The notes beneath the pieces were generated by a model. It made no database searches. It saw only the letters and a list, made by a program, of their open reading frames with translations, and was not told where the DNA came from. From contig JBAZHV010000010.1 in the NCBI GenBank assembly GCA_041652155.1, positions 1-34,464 of the forward strand: DNA of 34,464 bases, written 5' to 3'. This document shows positions 1-7,873 of this stretch, in pieces (the first letter of the stretch is position 1; every line of letters starts with the position of its first letter). Position numbers and translations under genes: made by a program. Origin of the DNA: CAIMDX01 sp041652155. Lineage in GTDB: Bacteria > Patescibacteriota > Minisyncoccia > Minisyncoccales > JAQTVQ01.

Positions 1-204
1 CTAAGGAAAACCGGTACTCATTTTATCGTATGGATAAGTGGTTCGGAGCTTATTGAAGATGATATTAAGCGGGAAGAAAAAGCTTTAATTGAAAGATACC
101 GTCCGTCATATAATGCACAGCGCATAACTTACCCCGAGCAAACTTCTGCCACGAAGATGATAATAGAACTTTTGGACTTGGAGATAGAAAAAATAAAGAG
201 ATAA
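1..204 (+). CDS. C-terminal fragment of a GIY-YIG-like protein (5' end outside window)
   Basis: Frame 1 is open from the first base and gives 67 residues ending in TAA at 202-204. The stretch reading LIERYRPSYN, preceded by a basic and acidic helix, resembles the end of GIY-YIG nuclease domains, where a glutamate and a final P-x-Y-N motif close the fold. The catalytic GIY and YIG strands would lie upstream, outside the window, so activity cannot be judged. The gene converges with the minus-strand gene ending at 281. The family call rests on a short motif and could be wrong. Confidence 0.4.
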   Translation, partial: LRKTGTHFIVWISGSELIEDDIKREEKALIERYRPSYNAQRITYPEQTSATKMIIELLDLEIEKIKR

Positions 205-280
205 TATCATCTCTGAGTAAGACTATTATTCCATAAATCACAAATGGTGTCCGGTCTCATTTTTCGATCATTCCGGTTTT

Positions 281-898
281 TTATCTTGGGTCGTTTTTCC
301 AATACCACCACTTTAATTTTTTGGGATCCGGATTTTTGGTTTCGGCGAAATAAACCGCTTCGCGGAATACATACAGCAAGCACCGGTCCTGCGTTATGCC
401 CGCAAAGTGGTTAGACTGTTCATATAGTTTTTCCGGGTCTTTGCCCTTTAGATCCGCTATCGAGTTTATGCCGATATTCAGCAAATTCCAGGCAATGCTC
501 TCGCCGACCCCCGGGATCTTTTGTAGGTCGCATTCAGGATCCATATCCAAAGATCTCTCTGGCTGGTGCCGGAATCCTTTTGCCACAAAATCGTAATCGA
601 TTGATTCCACCGGCTCGCCGTTCTCGGGCCATAGAAAATCATACTTTTCGCTTTTTAAAGCGGTAAACCGCGATTTGATCCGAGAGATCGCGATCGAAAG
701 CGCTTGGAGGCTGTCCACGCCGCCAACGTTGTATGATTCACCCTCGATCCCGTTGAAACGGGCGAGACAAAAACAATCCTTACCGTCTTTGGTGGGTTGA
801 GGTAGGAATATCTCGATGGTTATAGTTTTTTTAGAACCGGATCTTTTTTCTACCGCGATAACATCCCTTTCCGCGATTATAGGGTTGTCTTTAGGCAT
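281..898 (-). CDS. DUF6968 domain fused to Cdd1-type helix-hairpin-helix domain
   Basis: This 205-residue soluble protein has two parts. Residues 5-100 look like a DUF6968 domain, with the typical GVDSLQAL motif at 60-67. Residues 122-200 look like the Cdd1 ('pathogenicity locus') family: a helix-hairpin-helix at 124-150 (LQKIPGVGESIAWNL), then LYVFREAVYFA and a terminal KKLKWWYWK. Cdd1-family proteins are small HhH proteins of unproven function; the hairpin motif suggests nucleic-acid binding. Having both on one chain is unusual, as I know them as separate proteins. It stands alone on the minus strand, converging with the gene at the left edge. An AT-rich stretch lies just upstream (905-950), but no clear ribosome binding site is seen. 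Confidence 0.7.
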   Translation of the reverse strand: MPKDNPIIAERDVIAVEKRSGSKKTITIEIFLPQPTKDGKDCFCLARFNGIEGESYNVGGVDSLQALSIAISRIKSRFTALKSEKYDFLWPENGEPVESIDYDFVAKGFRHQPERSLDMDPECDLQKIPGVGESIAWNLLNIGINSIADLKGKDPEKLYEQSNHFAGITQDRCLLYVFREAVYFAETKNPDPKKLKWWYWKNDPR

Positions 899-995
899 AT
901 TTGGTTGATCTCTTATTCTATTATATATTATGTTTATACTATAATTTAGCTATGGCAGCTTCAACCTCCCAATCGCCAAACTTTTCTTAAAAAAT

Positions 996-1133
996 ATGAA
1001 AAATGCAAAAATAATTGTCATTGGGATCGTCATTCTATTTGTCATAGGATTCATTTATTCCCAATATCGGTCCCAAAATCCGGTGGTTAAGCCCGCCGGT
1101 GAACGATCGACGAATGAACATGCCTCGGCTTAG
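996..1133 (+). CDS. small single-pass membrane protein
   Basis: A 45-residue reading frame begins ATG at 996 and ends TAG at 1131. It starts with MKNAK, followed by a 15-residue hydrophobic stretch (IIVIGIVILFVIGFI), then a polar tail of about 25 residues ending HASA. This is the usual layout of a small signal-anchor protein with a short extracytoplasmic tail. No relatives are recognised. It lies 113 bases before the oligoendopeptidase gene on the same strand and could be co-transcribed. The gene is short, and no Shine-Dalgarno site is visible, so it could be a chance frame. Confidence 0.45.
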   Translation: MKNAKIIVIGIVILFVIGFIYSQYRSQNPVVKPAGERSTNEHASA

Positions 1134-1246
1134 TTTTTATTATTTCCTCTGTGGATACTCCCACACTGCATCCTTGCTTCGATGATGATATGATTAAAAA
1201 AAGTATTGGCGCGGTGAATAATATTTAATTTAGTTTTTGCCGTCAT

Positions 1247-3211
1247 ATGGAAAGGAAACAACAAAAAATTATTTTTGGCGTTGTGGCTATTCTTTTCGTG
1301 GCTGGCACCGCCGCCGGTTTGGTCGTTTTTAATGCTAATTTGAACGGCAACAAGCCAGCTCCTGAGCCTGAGGTTCAGACCATTGGCGAAACCAAAACAG
1401 GCGTTACTCTTCAGAGAAGCGAGATCGAGCCGAAATACCAATGGAACCTTGGCGAAATTTATTCTTCCAGGGCCGACTTTGATAAAGACGTGGAGCTGGC
1501 TCGCGCGCAGATAAAAGAATTTCCTAAACTTAAAGGCACATTGTCTAGCGATGAGAGCATAAAGATAGCGTTTAAAACTTTTTATTCTTTGGATGAAAAT
1601 ATTTCCCGTATCAGCGGTTATGCCTCAATGTATTTCGATCAGGACACTCGCGGCACCGAAGGGGCGGAGATGAAAAAGATCTCCGACCGTCTTAGCAATG
1701 AATTTGGGGACGCTTCTTCTTTTTTTAACCCTGAATTGCTCGGCCTGTCCAAGGAGAGGCTGGAGTCTTTGGCCGCGAATGCCGATCTTAAAGACTACCG
1801 GATGCATATTGTCGATCTGTTGAGATACAAGGACCATATTCTTTCAGATAAAGAAGAGTCTCTTTTGGCGCAGAGCTCGATCATGCGAAATTCGGGATAT
1901 AATGTTTTTGATATATTTACTAACAGTGAACTTCAATTCCCGGAGGTTACTTTTTCTGACGGCAAAAAGGTCAAGCTCACGCAGGCCTTGTTCGAGGGCT
2001 ATCGCCAAAGCCCTAACCGTGAAGATCGCAAGACCATTTTTAACAATTTTTTTGGTACGTTAATCAGCTATAAAAATACCTTTGCCCAAACGCTTTCTTC
2101 CCAAGTTGATGCCAACATATTTTATTCCAAAGCCAGAAAATTCGATTCTGCCGCGCAAGACTCGCTTTTCTCGGAGAACATTCCGGCTGCTGTTTACGAG
2201 AAGATCATTCAGGAAGTTAACGATAACTTGCCGGTATTGCAGCAATATGTGGAGCTTAAGAAAAACATTCTTGGAATAGACGACATGAACTATTACGATC
2301 TCTACGCTCTAGCCACCAACGGCATCAAAGATTCATATACCTACGAGCAATCCAATGATATGATCCTGGAGGCCTTGAAGCCTATGGGCGATGAATATCT
2401 CAAAGTCGTTTCGGAAGCGATAAAGCCCGGCAGCGGATGGATCGATGTTTATCCTTCTCAAGGGAAAACCAACGGGGCTTATGCCGGTTCGGCCGCTTAC
2501 GACGTCCATCCTTATATTCTCATGAATTTTTCCGGCAATTATTATTCTGTTTCTACCGAGATCCACGAGCTTGGGCACGCCGTGAATTCATACTTTTCTA
2601 ACATCAACCAGCCGTATTCTCAATCAGACTACACCACTTTTACCGCTGAAATAGCTTCGACTTTCAATGAAAATTTGCTTTTTGAAAGCCGTTTGAATCA
2701 GGAAACCGACAAAGCCAAGAAAATAGCGCTTTTGGGAGAATCTCTGGAGACCATGCGCACTACCATTTTTCGCCAGGCGTTATTTTCCGAGTTCGAATAC
2801 AAGATCTACCAGGCCGCGGAAAACAACACTCCTTTGACCGCCGATTTCCTGAACCAAACTTATCTTAATCTGGTAAAGAAGTATTACGGCAGCGATAAAG
2901 GTGTCATTAGCGTCGATGACCAAGTCGGCATAGAATGGGCTTACGTTCCTCATTTTTATTATGACTTCTATGTTTACAAGTACGTCTCCGGTTATCTGGC
3001 CGGGATGGCTCTTTCCGAGAAAGTCCTTAGCGGCGACACAGCTACTCGCGATGCCTACATTGAAAAGGTTCTTAAGGATGGCGGTTCAAGGTATCCGCTT
3101 GAGCAATTAGAAGACGTCGGTATCGATATGTCTTCGGACCAAGTATACAAAGAAGCTTTTGCTATCTTCCAAAAAAGGATCGATCAGTTAAAAGAGCTGA
3201 CCGGGAAGTAA
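1247..3211 (+). CDS. pepF: membrane-anchored oligoendopeptidase F (M3B metallopeptidase)
   Basis: The 654-residue product is a zinc metallopeptidase of the M3B/PepF family, which cleaves short peptides. The zinc site is seen as HELGH at residues 440-444 with the downstream glutamate E468 in AEIAST, plus the family stretch YYSVSTEIHELGHAVNSYFS. The chain is longer than the usual ~600 residues because residues 1-50 add a basic tip, a hydrophobic segment (about 8-28) and a polar linker. Typical PepF is cytoplasmic; this form should sit on the outer face of the membrane. It could trim peptides taken up from outside or made during cell-surface turnover. No Shine-Dalgarno site precedes the ATG. A strong hairpin terminator follows. 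Confidence 0.92.
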   Translation: MERKQQKIIFGVVAILFVAGTAAGLVVFNANLNGNKPAPEPEVQTIGETKTGVTLQRSEIEPKYQWNLGEIYSSRADFDKDVELARAQIKEFPKLKGTLSSDESIKIAFKTFYSLDENISRISGYASMYFDQDTRGTEGAEMKKISDRLSNEFGDASSFFNPELLGLSKERLESLAANADLKDYRMHIVDLLRYKDHILSDKEESLLAQSSIMRNSGYNVFDIFTNSELQFPEVTFSDGKKVKLTQALFEGYRQSPNREDRKTIFNNFFGTLISYKNTFAQTLSSQVDANIFYSKARKFDSAAQDSLFSENIPAAVYEKIIQEVNDNLPVLQQYVELKKNILGIDDMNYYDLYALATNGIKDSYTYEQSNDMILEALKPMGDEYLKVVSEAIKPGSGWIDVYPSQGKTNGAYAGSAAYDVHPYILMNFSGNYYSVSTEIHELGHAVNSYFSNINQPYSQSDYTTFTAEIASTFNENLLFESRLNQETDKAKKIALLGESLETMRTTIFRQALFSEFEYKIYQAAENNTPLTADFLNQTYLNLVKKYYGSDKGVISVDDQVGIEWAYVPHFYYDFYVYKYVSGYLAGMALSEKVLSGDTATRDAYIEKVLKDGGSRYPLEQLEDVGIDMSSDQVYKEAFAIFQKRIDQLKELTGK

Positions 3212-3237
3212 AAGCGGCATATATTTTGGGCTAAAAG

Positions 3238-3262
3238 AAAAGCGGACGAGAGTCCGCTTTTT
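3238..3262 (+). terminator. intrinsic terminator of pepF
   Basis: A perfect 10-bp stem AAAAGCGGAC / GTCCGCTTTT with a GAGA loop is followed by a T run. It begins 27 bases after the pepF stop. Confidence 0.85.
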
Positions 3263-3329
3263 AGCTGGGAAAATTTGTCCCAAGAAAATGGTGTCAACTT
3301 TGATGAAGACATAAATAAGCAGCTCCAAC

Positions 3330-3375
3330 AAAAAAGCCCTCTCGGTCTTAGCGGATCGACCGAGGGGCTTTTGTT
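3330..3375 (-). terminator. terminator of paralogue A with conserved loop
   Basis: On the minus strand an A-rich flank, the stem around CTCGGTC/GACCGAG and a T run follow the paralogue A stop directly. The loop reads ATCCGCTAA on the sense strand, and the same loop occurs in the terminator of paralogue B (9788-9835) although the stems differ. T runs on both sides mean it may also act on plus-strand transcripts. Confidence 0.8.
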
Positions 3376-3377
3376 AT

Positions 3378-3926
3378 TTAGGCGGCAGTTTCAGCGTGGG
3401 TTGTTTCTTTTCTTAACGCTGTCTCGATGACGCTTAGGTCTTCGAGATTCAGTCCTTTCTGGCGTTTCAATCTCATTGCCTTTTCGAGCATTCCTGGATT
3501 CTCTTTCAGGCCGCTTTCCAATACGGCCTTTATCAGTTTTTGTTTCATTGTCTTCGATGCCCTGCCTGCAATGTCCATAGCGTACCAATAAGACCCTTTG
3601 CCCATTAAAGCGGAAACGGCCTTATCCGCCAGCGCCGTGGGACGGATCCCATATCTCTCCAGCGCCCCCATGGCGTAGGAGATGGTCTGGCAATCGCAGA
3701 AATCCTGGCCTTTGTATCCGGGAGAGGCCAAATCGTTGACCATCCTTTCAAGATTGGGCAGGATCTCTTGCTTGACGACGGCTTTGGACGCGCCTCCCAT
3801 CGAAGCGATGGAATTAGCAACAATATATTTCTTTTTCTTGTTGGCCGTCTTGATGCAAGCATCTATTTTGTCTTGCTTGCGAAGAAGATTGGCGCTTTTG
3901 GAGCATTGCAAAGTTTTAACTACCAT
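3378..3926 (-). CDS. unknown alpha-helical protein, paralogue A
   Basis: I do not recognise this 182-residue protein. It is soluble, has no signal peptide, and appears all helical, with repeated Ala/Lys-rich helices like a short alpha-solenoid. It is clearly related to the protein at 9844-10365: KKYIVANSIASMGGASK aligns with RRAVAKSIACQGMASKK, and ERYGIRP...KGSYWYAMDI aligns with AVYGIQP...QGSYIYAVSL. Overall similarity by eye is low to moderate, about a third. Both genes sit alone on the minus strand between their own promoter-leader and terminator, and these non-coding parts are far more alike than the proteins. Confidence 0.75.
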   Translation of the reverse strand: MVVKTLQCSKSANLLRKQDKIDACIKTANKKKKYIVANSIASMGGASKAVVKQEILPNLERMVNDLASPGYKGQDFCDCQTISYAMGALERYGIRPTALADKAVSALMGKGSYWYAMDIAGRASKTMKQKLIKAVLESGLKENPGMLEKAMRLKRQKGLNLEDLSVIETALRKETTHAETAA

Positions 3927-4049
3927 ATAAATTTTAAAACAACTTTTTCAGTTATCAGCTCCGCCAGCCGATAACCTTTTCGTTGTTTGGTTATACAAAG
4001 CTGAAGCTAATACTCATAAATTACTACAACTTTCAGGTTAGTTTGTCAA
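3927..4049 (-). promoter_or_regulatory. promoter and structured 5' leader of paralogue A
   Basis: On the minus strand, a -35 TTGACA (4044-4049) and an AT-rich -10 region (TAGTAA, 4021-4026, 17-base spacer) precede a leader of about 85 bases. In the RNA, GUUAUCGGCU (3975-3966) pairs with AGCUGAUAAC (3960-3951) around a GGCGG loop: ten pairs with one G-U. An outer stem AAACAAC/GUUGUUU encloses it. An upstream AUAACC could alternatively pair with GGUUAU of the hairpin. The same elements are kept at 10366-10492. Confidence 0.65.
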
Positions 4050-4075
4050 ATTATGATGGCAAGAAACGGGAAATG

Positions 4076-4105
4076 TTGACAAGTCGGCTGGATGGGAAAT
4101 ATACT
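4076..4105 (+). promoter_or_regulatory. sigma-70 type promoter for the 4141 gene
   Basis: TTGACA at 4076-4081 and TATACT at 4100-4105 are separated by 18 bases. This near-consensus promoter lies 35 bases before the start codon and is divergent from the paralogue A promoter, whose -35 box is 27 bases away. Confidence 0.75.
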
Positions 4106-4140
4106 GGAGCAAGTTCATTCAGTAATAGGAGATGATATAC

Positions 4141-4428
4141 ATGGAAGTGATGGTTCATCCGGATTATCGTTTGCAATTTCAGAAGTCCCTTATATGGGAT
4201 GGGAAACACTGGCGTTGGAAGATAACCGGATGGGAATGGGTGTCCGTTAAGGACTCCAAGAAAACATCGACTAAGGCACCTCAGTCAAAACTTTATTTGC
4301 TGGGGTTCCGCAAGTCGCAGAGAAGAGGGAAACAAGGCGCAATACGCAACAAGATCATAGGAGCGTATTATGCTTGCTGCTCCCAAAAAAATAAGATCAC
4401 GGTTGTGTACCGCGAATGCGTGCCGTGA
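4141..4428 (+). CDS. small basic protein of unknown function
   Basis: The product is 95 residues, rich in Lys, Arg, Trp and Tyr, with no membrane segment. I do not recognise it. The N-terminal part (LIWDGKHWRWKITGWEWVS) looks like beta strands and the C-terminal part (RRGKQGAIRNKIIGAYY, CC pair) is strongly basic, which would suit nucleic-acid contact, though that is a guess. The start is taken at ATG 4141 rather than 4132 because AGGAG at 4127-4131 lies nine bases upstream, which is one of the clearer ribosome binding sites in the window. It has its own promoter (4076-4105) and terminator (4459-4491), so it is a single-gene unit. Confidence 0.65.
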   Translation: MEVMVHPDYRLQFQKSLIWDGKHWRWKITGWEWVSVKDSKKTSTKAPQSKLYLLGFRKSQRRGKQGAIRNKIIGAYYACCSQKNKITVVYRECVP

Positions 4429-4441
4429 ATTTCATCTCATA

Positions 4442-4458
4442 CGTGCCAACTTGGCACG
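4442..4458. repeat. 17-base perfect palindrome
   Basis: CGTGCCAA C TTGGCACG is an 8-bp inverted repeat around a single base. The centre is too tight for a good RNA hairpin, so it looks more like a protein-binding palindrome. It lies between the stop of the 4141 gene and its terminator. Confidence 0.4.
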
Positions 4459-4491
4459 AACTGGTTGCTCTGCACAAAGCACCAGTTTTTT
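4459..4491 (+). terminator. intrinsic terminator of the 4141 gene
   Basis: AACTGGT pairs with ACCAGTT, the stem is extended by GCT/AGC, and a run of T follows. Confidence 0.75.
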
Positions 4492-4704
4492 ATTGGTCCG
4501 GCGGCTGTAAAAATTAGAAACGGTAGTATAATAGTAATGTAGTCCCGCCCAATTATAGGGGAGCAGGACAGTACTACTTTTTCATTGTGAAAAATTAGAT
4601 ATTCGATCGTCCTTATGTTGGAGCAATTATCATTTACAAAAAACGATGAAAATGTTACAAGCAACCCAAAGTCGGTGTTGTTTTAAAATAGTAAATAAAT
4701 TTTT

Positions 4705-5844
4705 ATGAGCAAAAAAATCGTATTGATAGCGTCAGGTATTATTGCCGTTGCCTTTTTAGCGGCTGTTGTTTGGTCTGGCTCTATCGGCCAGAAACAAAAT
4801 CAGGGTTTGGAAAAAGATCAAGGCCAAAATATTGATTCTGCCAGCAACAGCGAGAATGTTTCTTTGCAGGATGGGGCCGAAAAAGAGGGAACGGAGCAGT
4901 CAAAAGCTGCGGATGAAGAAACTGCCATCGGAGGACAAAGCGAGGGACCGGTTTTGGAAGAAGGATATGAAAGGTTCGTGGTCGCTATCGACAAGAGTAC
5001 GGTTGATGATGTCTCCGCCAACCTTTTGAGCAGCGGTTTCATTAAAGACCGGGAAGCGTTTAAGATCGCTTTCGGAACCAAAGAGGGAACATTCGCCGCA
5101 GGCGGATATAAACTATCTAAGAATATGAGCGCGGCGCAGATCATTAAGGCGTTGCGCGATAAGCCGTATATGAAATGGATAATTATCCCGGAAGGATTGC
5201 GCAAGGAAGAAATAGCGGATCTTTTGGCGAACGCGCTCGGCTGGACGGCTGATCAAAAGGAAAAGTGGATAAGCACTTACACGTCGATGAAATACGATCA
5301 GATCGAAGGCGTTTATTTCCCTGATACTTATCTTATTCCCGTCAACGAAGAACCTCTTAAGGTGGCCGAACGCTTAGTGGCCAAGTTCAACGAGAAGTTC
5401 GCGGCTTATTTGCCAAGATTCAATGGGCAAAACATTAAATGGACGACAGGGCTCACTTTCGCTTCGATCGTCCAGAGGGAAGCGGCCAACGACAGCGATA
5501 TGCCTTTGATAGCGGGAATTCTATGGAACCGCTTAGAACAGAATATGGCTTTGAATGTCGATGCGACGCTTCAATACGTTCGCGGCGATACCGGAAAGGG
5601 ATGGTGGGCATCGATCAGTACGGCGGATAAAAAGACAGACTCTCCGTATAATACCTACTTAAACAAGGGTTTGCCTCCGCACCCGATCTGCAATCCGGGA
5701 ATTCCCGCGATCGAAGCGGCGTTGAACCCGACCGAGACGGACTGCCTTTACTACCTGCACGATGCAAACCGCGTTACTCATTGCGCGAAAACATACGAAG
5801 AGCATCTTGATAACATCGAAAAATACTTGAAGACATCCGATTGA
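4705..5844 (+). CDS. mltG: endolytic murein transglycosylase MltG (YceG family)
   Basis: The 379-residue product cuts nascent glycan strands at the outer face of the membrane and so limits peptidoglycan chain length. Residues 4-24 are a membrane anchor and 25-85 an acidic, low-complexity linker. A LysM-like region follows (KWIIIPEGLRKEEIADLL), then GVYFPDTYLIP, and the catalytic region FASIVQREA, whose glutamate is E259. The family ends SPYNTYLNKGLPPHPICNPG and ALNPT...YYLHD are present. Length and order are normal. The upstream 276 bases hold no other gene. No Shine-Dalgarno site is seen before the ATG. It is a single-gene unit with its own terminator. Confidence 0.93.
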   Translation: MSKKIVLIASGIIAVAFLAAVVWSGSIGQKQNQGLEKDQGQNIDSASNSENVSLQDGAEKEGTEQSKAADEETAIGGQSEGPVLEEGYERFVVAIDKSTVDDVSANLLSSGFIKDREAFKIAFGTKEGTFAAGGYKLSKNMSAAQIIKALRDKPYMKWIIIPEGLRKEEIADLLANALGWTADQKEKWISTYTSMKYDQIEGVYFPDTYLIPVNEEPLKVAERLVAKFNEKFAAYLPRFNGQNIKWTTGLTFASIVQREAANDSDMPLIAGILWNRLEQNMALNVDATLQYVRGDTGKGWWASISTADKKTDSPYNTYLNKGLPPHPICNPGIPAIEAALNPTETDCLYYLHDANRVTHCAKTYEEHLDNIEKYLKTSD

Positions 5845-5899
5845 TGCTTATATAAAGACAAGCTTTCGCCGCAAAGCGGCTGGGGTTTATAGAAAATAG

Positions 5900-5927
5900 A
5901 AAACGGGGTCATAACCCCGTTTTTTTG
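5900..5927 (+). terminator. intrinsic terminator of mltG
   Basis: A 10-bp stem AAAACGGGGT / ACCCCGTTTT with loop CATA runs into seven T. A smaller hairpin, GCCGC-AAA-GCGGC, lies just before it at 5868-5880. Confidence 0.85.
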
Positions 5928-5964
5928 TAAGATTAATATTATATTCGCAATCATTTCATAAACA

Positions 5965-5993
5965 AAAACGGCTGGTTGGATAACCGCCGTTTT
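5965..5993 (-). terminator. intrinsic terminator of the 6011 gene
   Basis: AAAACGGC plus GGTT pairs with AACC plus GCCGTTTT, with one bulged base. On the minus strand the stem is followed by a T-rich tail, 18 bases past the stop of the membrane protein gene. Confidence 0.7.
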
Positions 5994-6010
5994 CGGAAAA
6001 AATCATTTTA

Positions 6011-6517
6011 TTATTCTAAGGCTACGCCGAAACCAATTAAAATGATTCCGAGTATAATAAGCCCGTAAATAATGAAAAAATTCCATAGATAATAATAGTT
6101 CGCTTGCCACCAGCAACCGCTAAAGACTGCTAGCATGTCGTCGGCCTGGCCCTGTTCTTGTTCTGTTATTTGTTGAATAGCAGACTGGTAAGCGAAGGAA
6201 TTTTCATCCATGCTTTTAATACTGTTCAATCTTTCTTGCAAGCTGGCCAGAGCTTTGAAATTTTCGTCAAAGCTGTTTTTCCCCGTAGAGAGAAAGAGTG
6301 CGTTATGGCGACCTTGCAAACCGCTATCCCTCAAGGCTGAAACAAATTTATTGATGTATTCAGACTTTTGGGAGATAGTGGAAGCTCTATCGGCTAAAGA
6401 CCAGTTTGAATAAATGGTCTGGTCATAACGATAGTGACCAATCACTCCCTGCCAGATCAAAAATACAAATAGCAATACTCCTGACAAAACCATTATAGAT
6501 CCTATAAATCCTTTCAT
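6011..6517 (-). CDS. membrane protein with two transmembrane segments, unknown
   Basis: The 168-residue product has hydrophobic segments at about residues 4-26 and 145-166. Between them lies a polar, helical stretch of about 115 residues (for example ALASLQERLNSIK), which should face outside the cytoplasm if the first segment acts as a signal anchor. It ends a few residues after the second segment. I recognise no family and see no enzymatic motif. It forms a single-gene minus-strand unit, with a leader hairpin at 6532-6560 and a terminator at 5965-5993. Confidence 0.65.
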   Translation of the reverse strand: MKGFIGSIMVLSGVLLFVFLIWQGVIGHYRYDQTIYSNWSLADRASTISQKSEYINKFVSALRDSGLQGRHNALFLSTGKNSFDENFKALASLQERLNSIKSMDENSFAYQSAIQQITEQEQGQADDMLAVFSGCWWQANYYYLWNFFIIYGLIILGIILIGFGVALE

Positions 6518-6531
6518 ATGTGATTTTCCCG

Positions 6532-6570
6532 TTTTGCCCCAAATTTCATTTGAAGCAAAATCGGATTATA
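6532..6570 (-). promoter_or_regulatory. -10 box and leader hairpin of the 6011 gene
   Basis: On the minus strand a TATAAT (6570-6565) precedes a symmetric hairpin: TTTTGC/GCAAAA (6532-6537, 6555-6560) and CAAAT/ATTTG, separated by a 2x2 internal loop. The hairpin lies in the 5' leader, 15 bases before the start codon. No convincing -35 box was found. Confidence 0.4.
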
Positions 6571-6694
6571 ATAAGGCTCCAAAACTTTTTAGTTTCGACC
6601 TTTGAATCCAACTTCACTTCAAATATGGGGTTTCCATATCTAAATGAGCAAAAGTATATTAAAACATCTTTGTATTTTTGTCAATCTATAATAT

Positions 6695-6830
6695 TTGACT
6701 GATATTTATATTTGTGTTATTGTTCGCGCCAGATCGCCCTTTTAAAATATAATACTTTTATACTTTTCAAAAAGGCCGATCTTGTAAAAAATAAGCCTAC
6801 AATGCCATATAAATGGCAAAAAAGGCTTAT
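6695..6830 (+). promoter_or_regulatory. promoter and doubly folded leader of the 6836 gene
   Basis: TTGACT (6695-6700), a 17-base spacer and TATTGT (6718-6723) form a plausible promoter. The following ~105-base leader contains two adjacent stems. One is AGATCG-C-CCTTTT (6731-6743) with AAAAGG-C-CGATCT (6770-6782), twelve pairs around one mismatch. The other is AATAAGCC with GGCTTAT (6790-6830), holding an inner TGCCAT/ATGGCA hairpin. Neither is followed by a T run on this strand, so they are not terminators of it. The second ends five bases before the ATG. The rest of 6518-6835 holds a small ATATGG/CCATAT hairpin (6623-6639) and no gene. Confidence 0.45.
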
Positions 6831-6835
6831 CGAAT

Positions 6836-7648
6836 ATGGACAAAAACGTTGACAGTATTGAAAGATACAATAAATTTATCGAAAGATTAATTAATGAATT
6901 TTACAAGATGAGGAAATTGGGAGAATTTTCGAAGCGGTTCGGCAACATCGTTTCCGGCATCTATAAAGAATTGTCGGAAAAATCAGCGGAAGACAGCGCA
7001 TACATTTCGATAGCTTTGCTTAACAGGAAGGAATACATCAGCAAGTTATCGAATGCCGAAGAAAGATTGGACCGGCGGCTCAGGAAAGCATTGTACAATC
7101 CTTTGTATAATGCCAGCAGGGAAAAACTTCGGGAAAGATGGATCAGCCTCGCGGCCAAATACAACCGGCAAGGCGAAAGCCTGTCGGGAGCGCAGGATGA
7201 TTCGTTCATTGTTTTTAATCCGGAAAAGTTGAACCATTTGAAAATTTATCTTACTAATAAGGAAAAGAAACTCGCCGAGGATATAATCCGGTTGTCGCAC
7301 GAACGCAAGACAGATTTTAATTTTTATTTGGTCGATCCGATCCAAGGTGCGGAACAACTTACTTGGGAAAGGATCCAAGAAATTCTTTTGATGGAAGAAT
7401 GGGAATTCGGAGAACTTATTGCCGGCAGTCCGAACCTCCGCCTGAAGAATTTTGAAAAAATGTTGTCGAGCTTCTCGACATCCGAATTTAATATATTTGG
7501 CAAATCAGCTAAAATTAGAATGTTAAGAGATCTTCGTTTCGGACGCGTCACTATCCAATCTATCAGAGAGAGGGCAGCCGCAAAGCGGTCCGAGATCGCC
7601 GACCAGCAGTTGTTCGGGTCTGCGGAAAGGGTAAAAGAATTTAAATGA
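6836..7648 (+). CDS. unknown charged soluble protein
   Basis: The 270-residue product is rich in Lys, Arg, Glu and Leu. It has no signal peptide or membrane segment, and is predicted mostly helical from its composition. I recognise no family. The C-terminal third (ERIQEILLMEEWEFGELIAG, then RFGRVTIQSIRERAAAKR) is basic, with a helix-rich pattern that might contact nucleic acid, but no known motif confirms this. There is no Shine-Dalgarno site before the ATG. Instead, the ATG lies five bases after a nested hairpin, which suggests control at translation start. Two hairpins with T runs end the unit. Confidence 0.6.
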   Translation: MDKNVDSIERYNKFIERLINEFYKMRKLGEFSKRFGNIVSGIYKELSEKSAEDSAYISIALLNRKEYISKLSNAEERLDRRLRKALYNPLYNASREKLRERWISLAAKYNRQGESLSGAQDDSFIVFNPEKLNHLKIYLTNKEKKLAEDIIRLSHERKTDFNFYLVDPIQGAEQLTWERIQEILLMEEWEFGELIAGSPNLRLKNFEKMLSSFSTSEFNIFGKSAKIRMLRDLRFGRVTIQSIRERAAAKRSEIADQQLFGSAERVKEFK

Positions 7649-7651
7649 TTT

Positions 7652-7715
7652 TTCGCGGAATGTTTTTCGCGAAAACAAAATGGTAAAAGCGGTTCGCAAA
7701 ATGCGGCCGCTTTTT
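7652..7715 (+). terminator. tandem terminator hairpins after the 6836 gene
   Basis: The first hairpin is TTTTCGCG/CGCGAAAA (7652-7676). The second is AAAAGCGG/CCGCTTTT (7685-7715) with an inner CGCA/TGCG and a T run, and is the stronger terminator. Confidence 0.7.
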
Positions 7716-7873
7716 AGTTTCCGGGCGGGCGAAATGGCGATTCTCGACCCGCAAGTTCAATTTTGCTATATTAAAACAGTCTTGAATTTTCTATTTATTT
7801 TTTCGCCAAGACCTGAGCCGGATTTTTGTCGGCTTTCGGCCAGGCGCTTCGGCGTTAACGGTTTGAGATTTTT

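Noticed and set aside
1130..1441. 103-residue minus-strand frame overlapping the start of pepF
   Set aside because: It lies antisense to a well-supported gene and to the small 996-1133 gene, with no domain features.
4437..4664. 75-residue minus-strand frame before mltG
   Set aside because: It is antisense to a terminator and a palindrome and resembles no protein; AT-rich chance frame.
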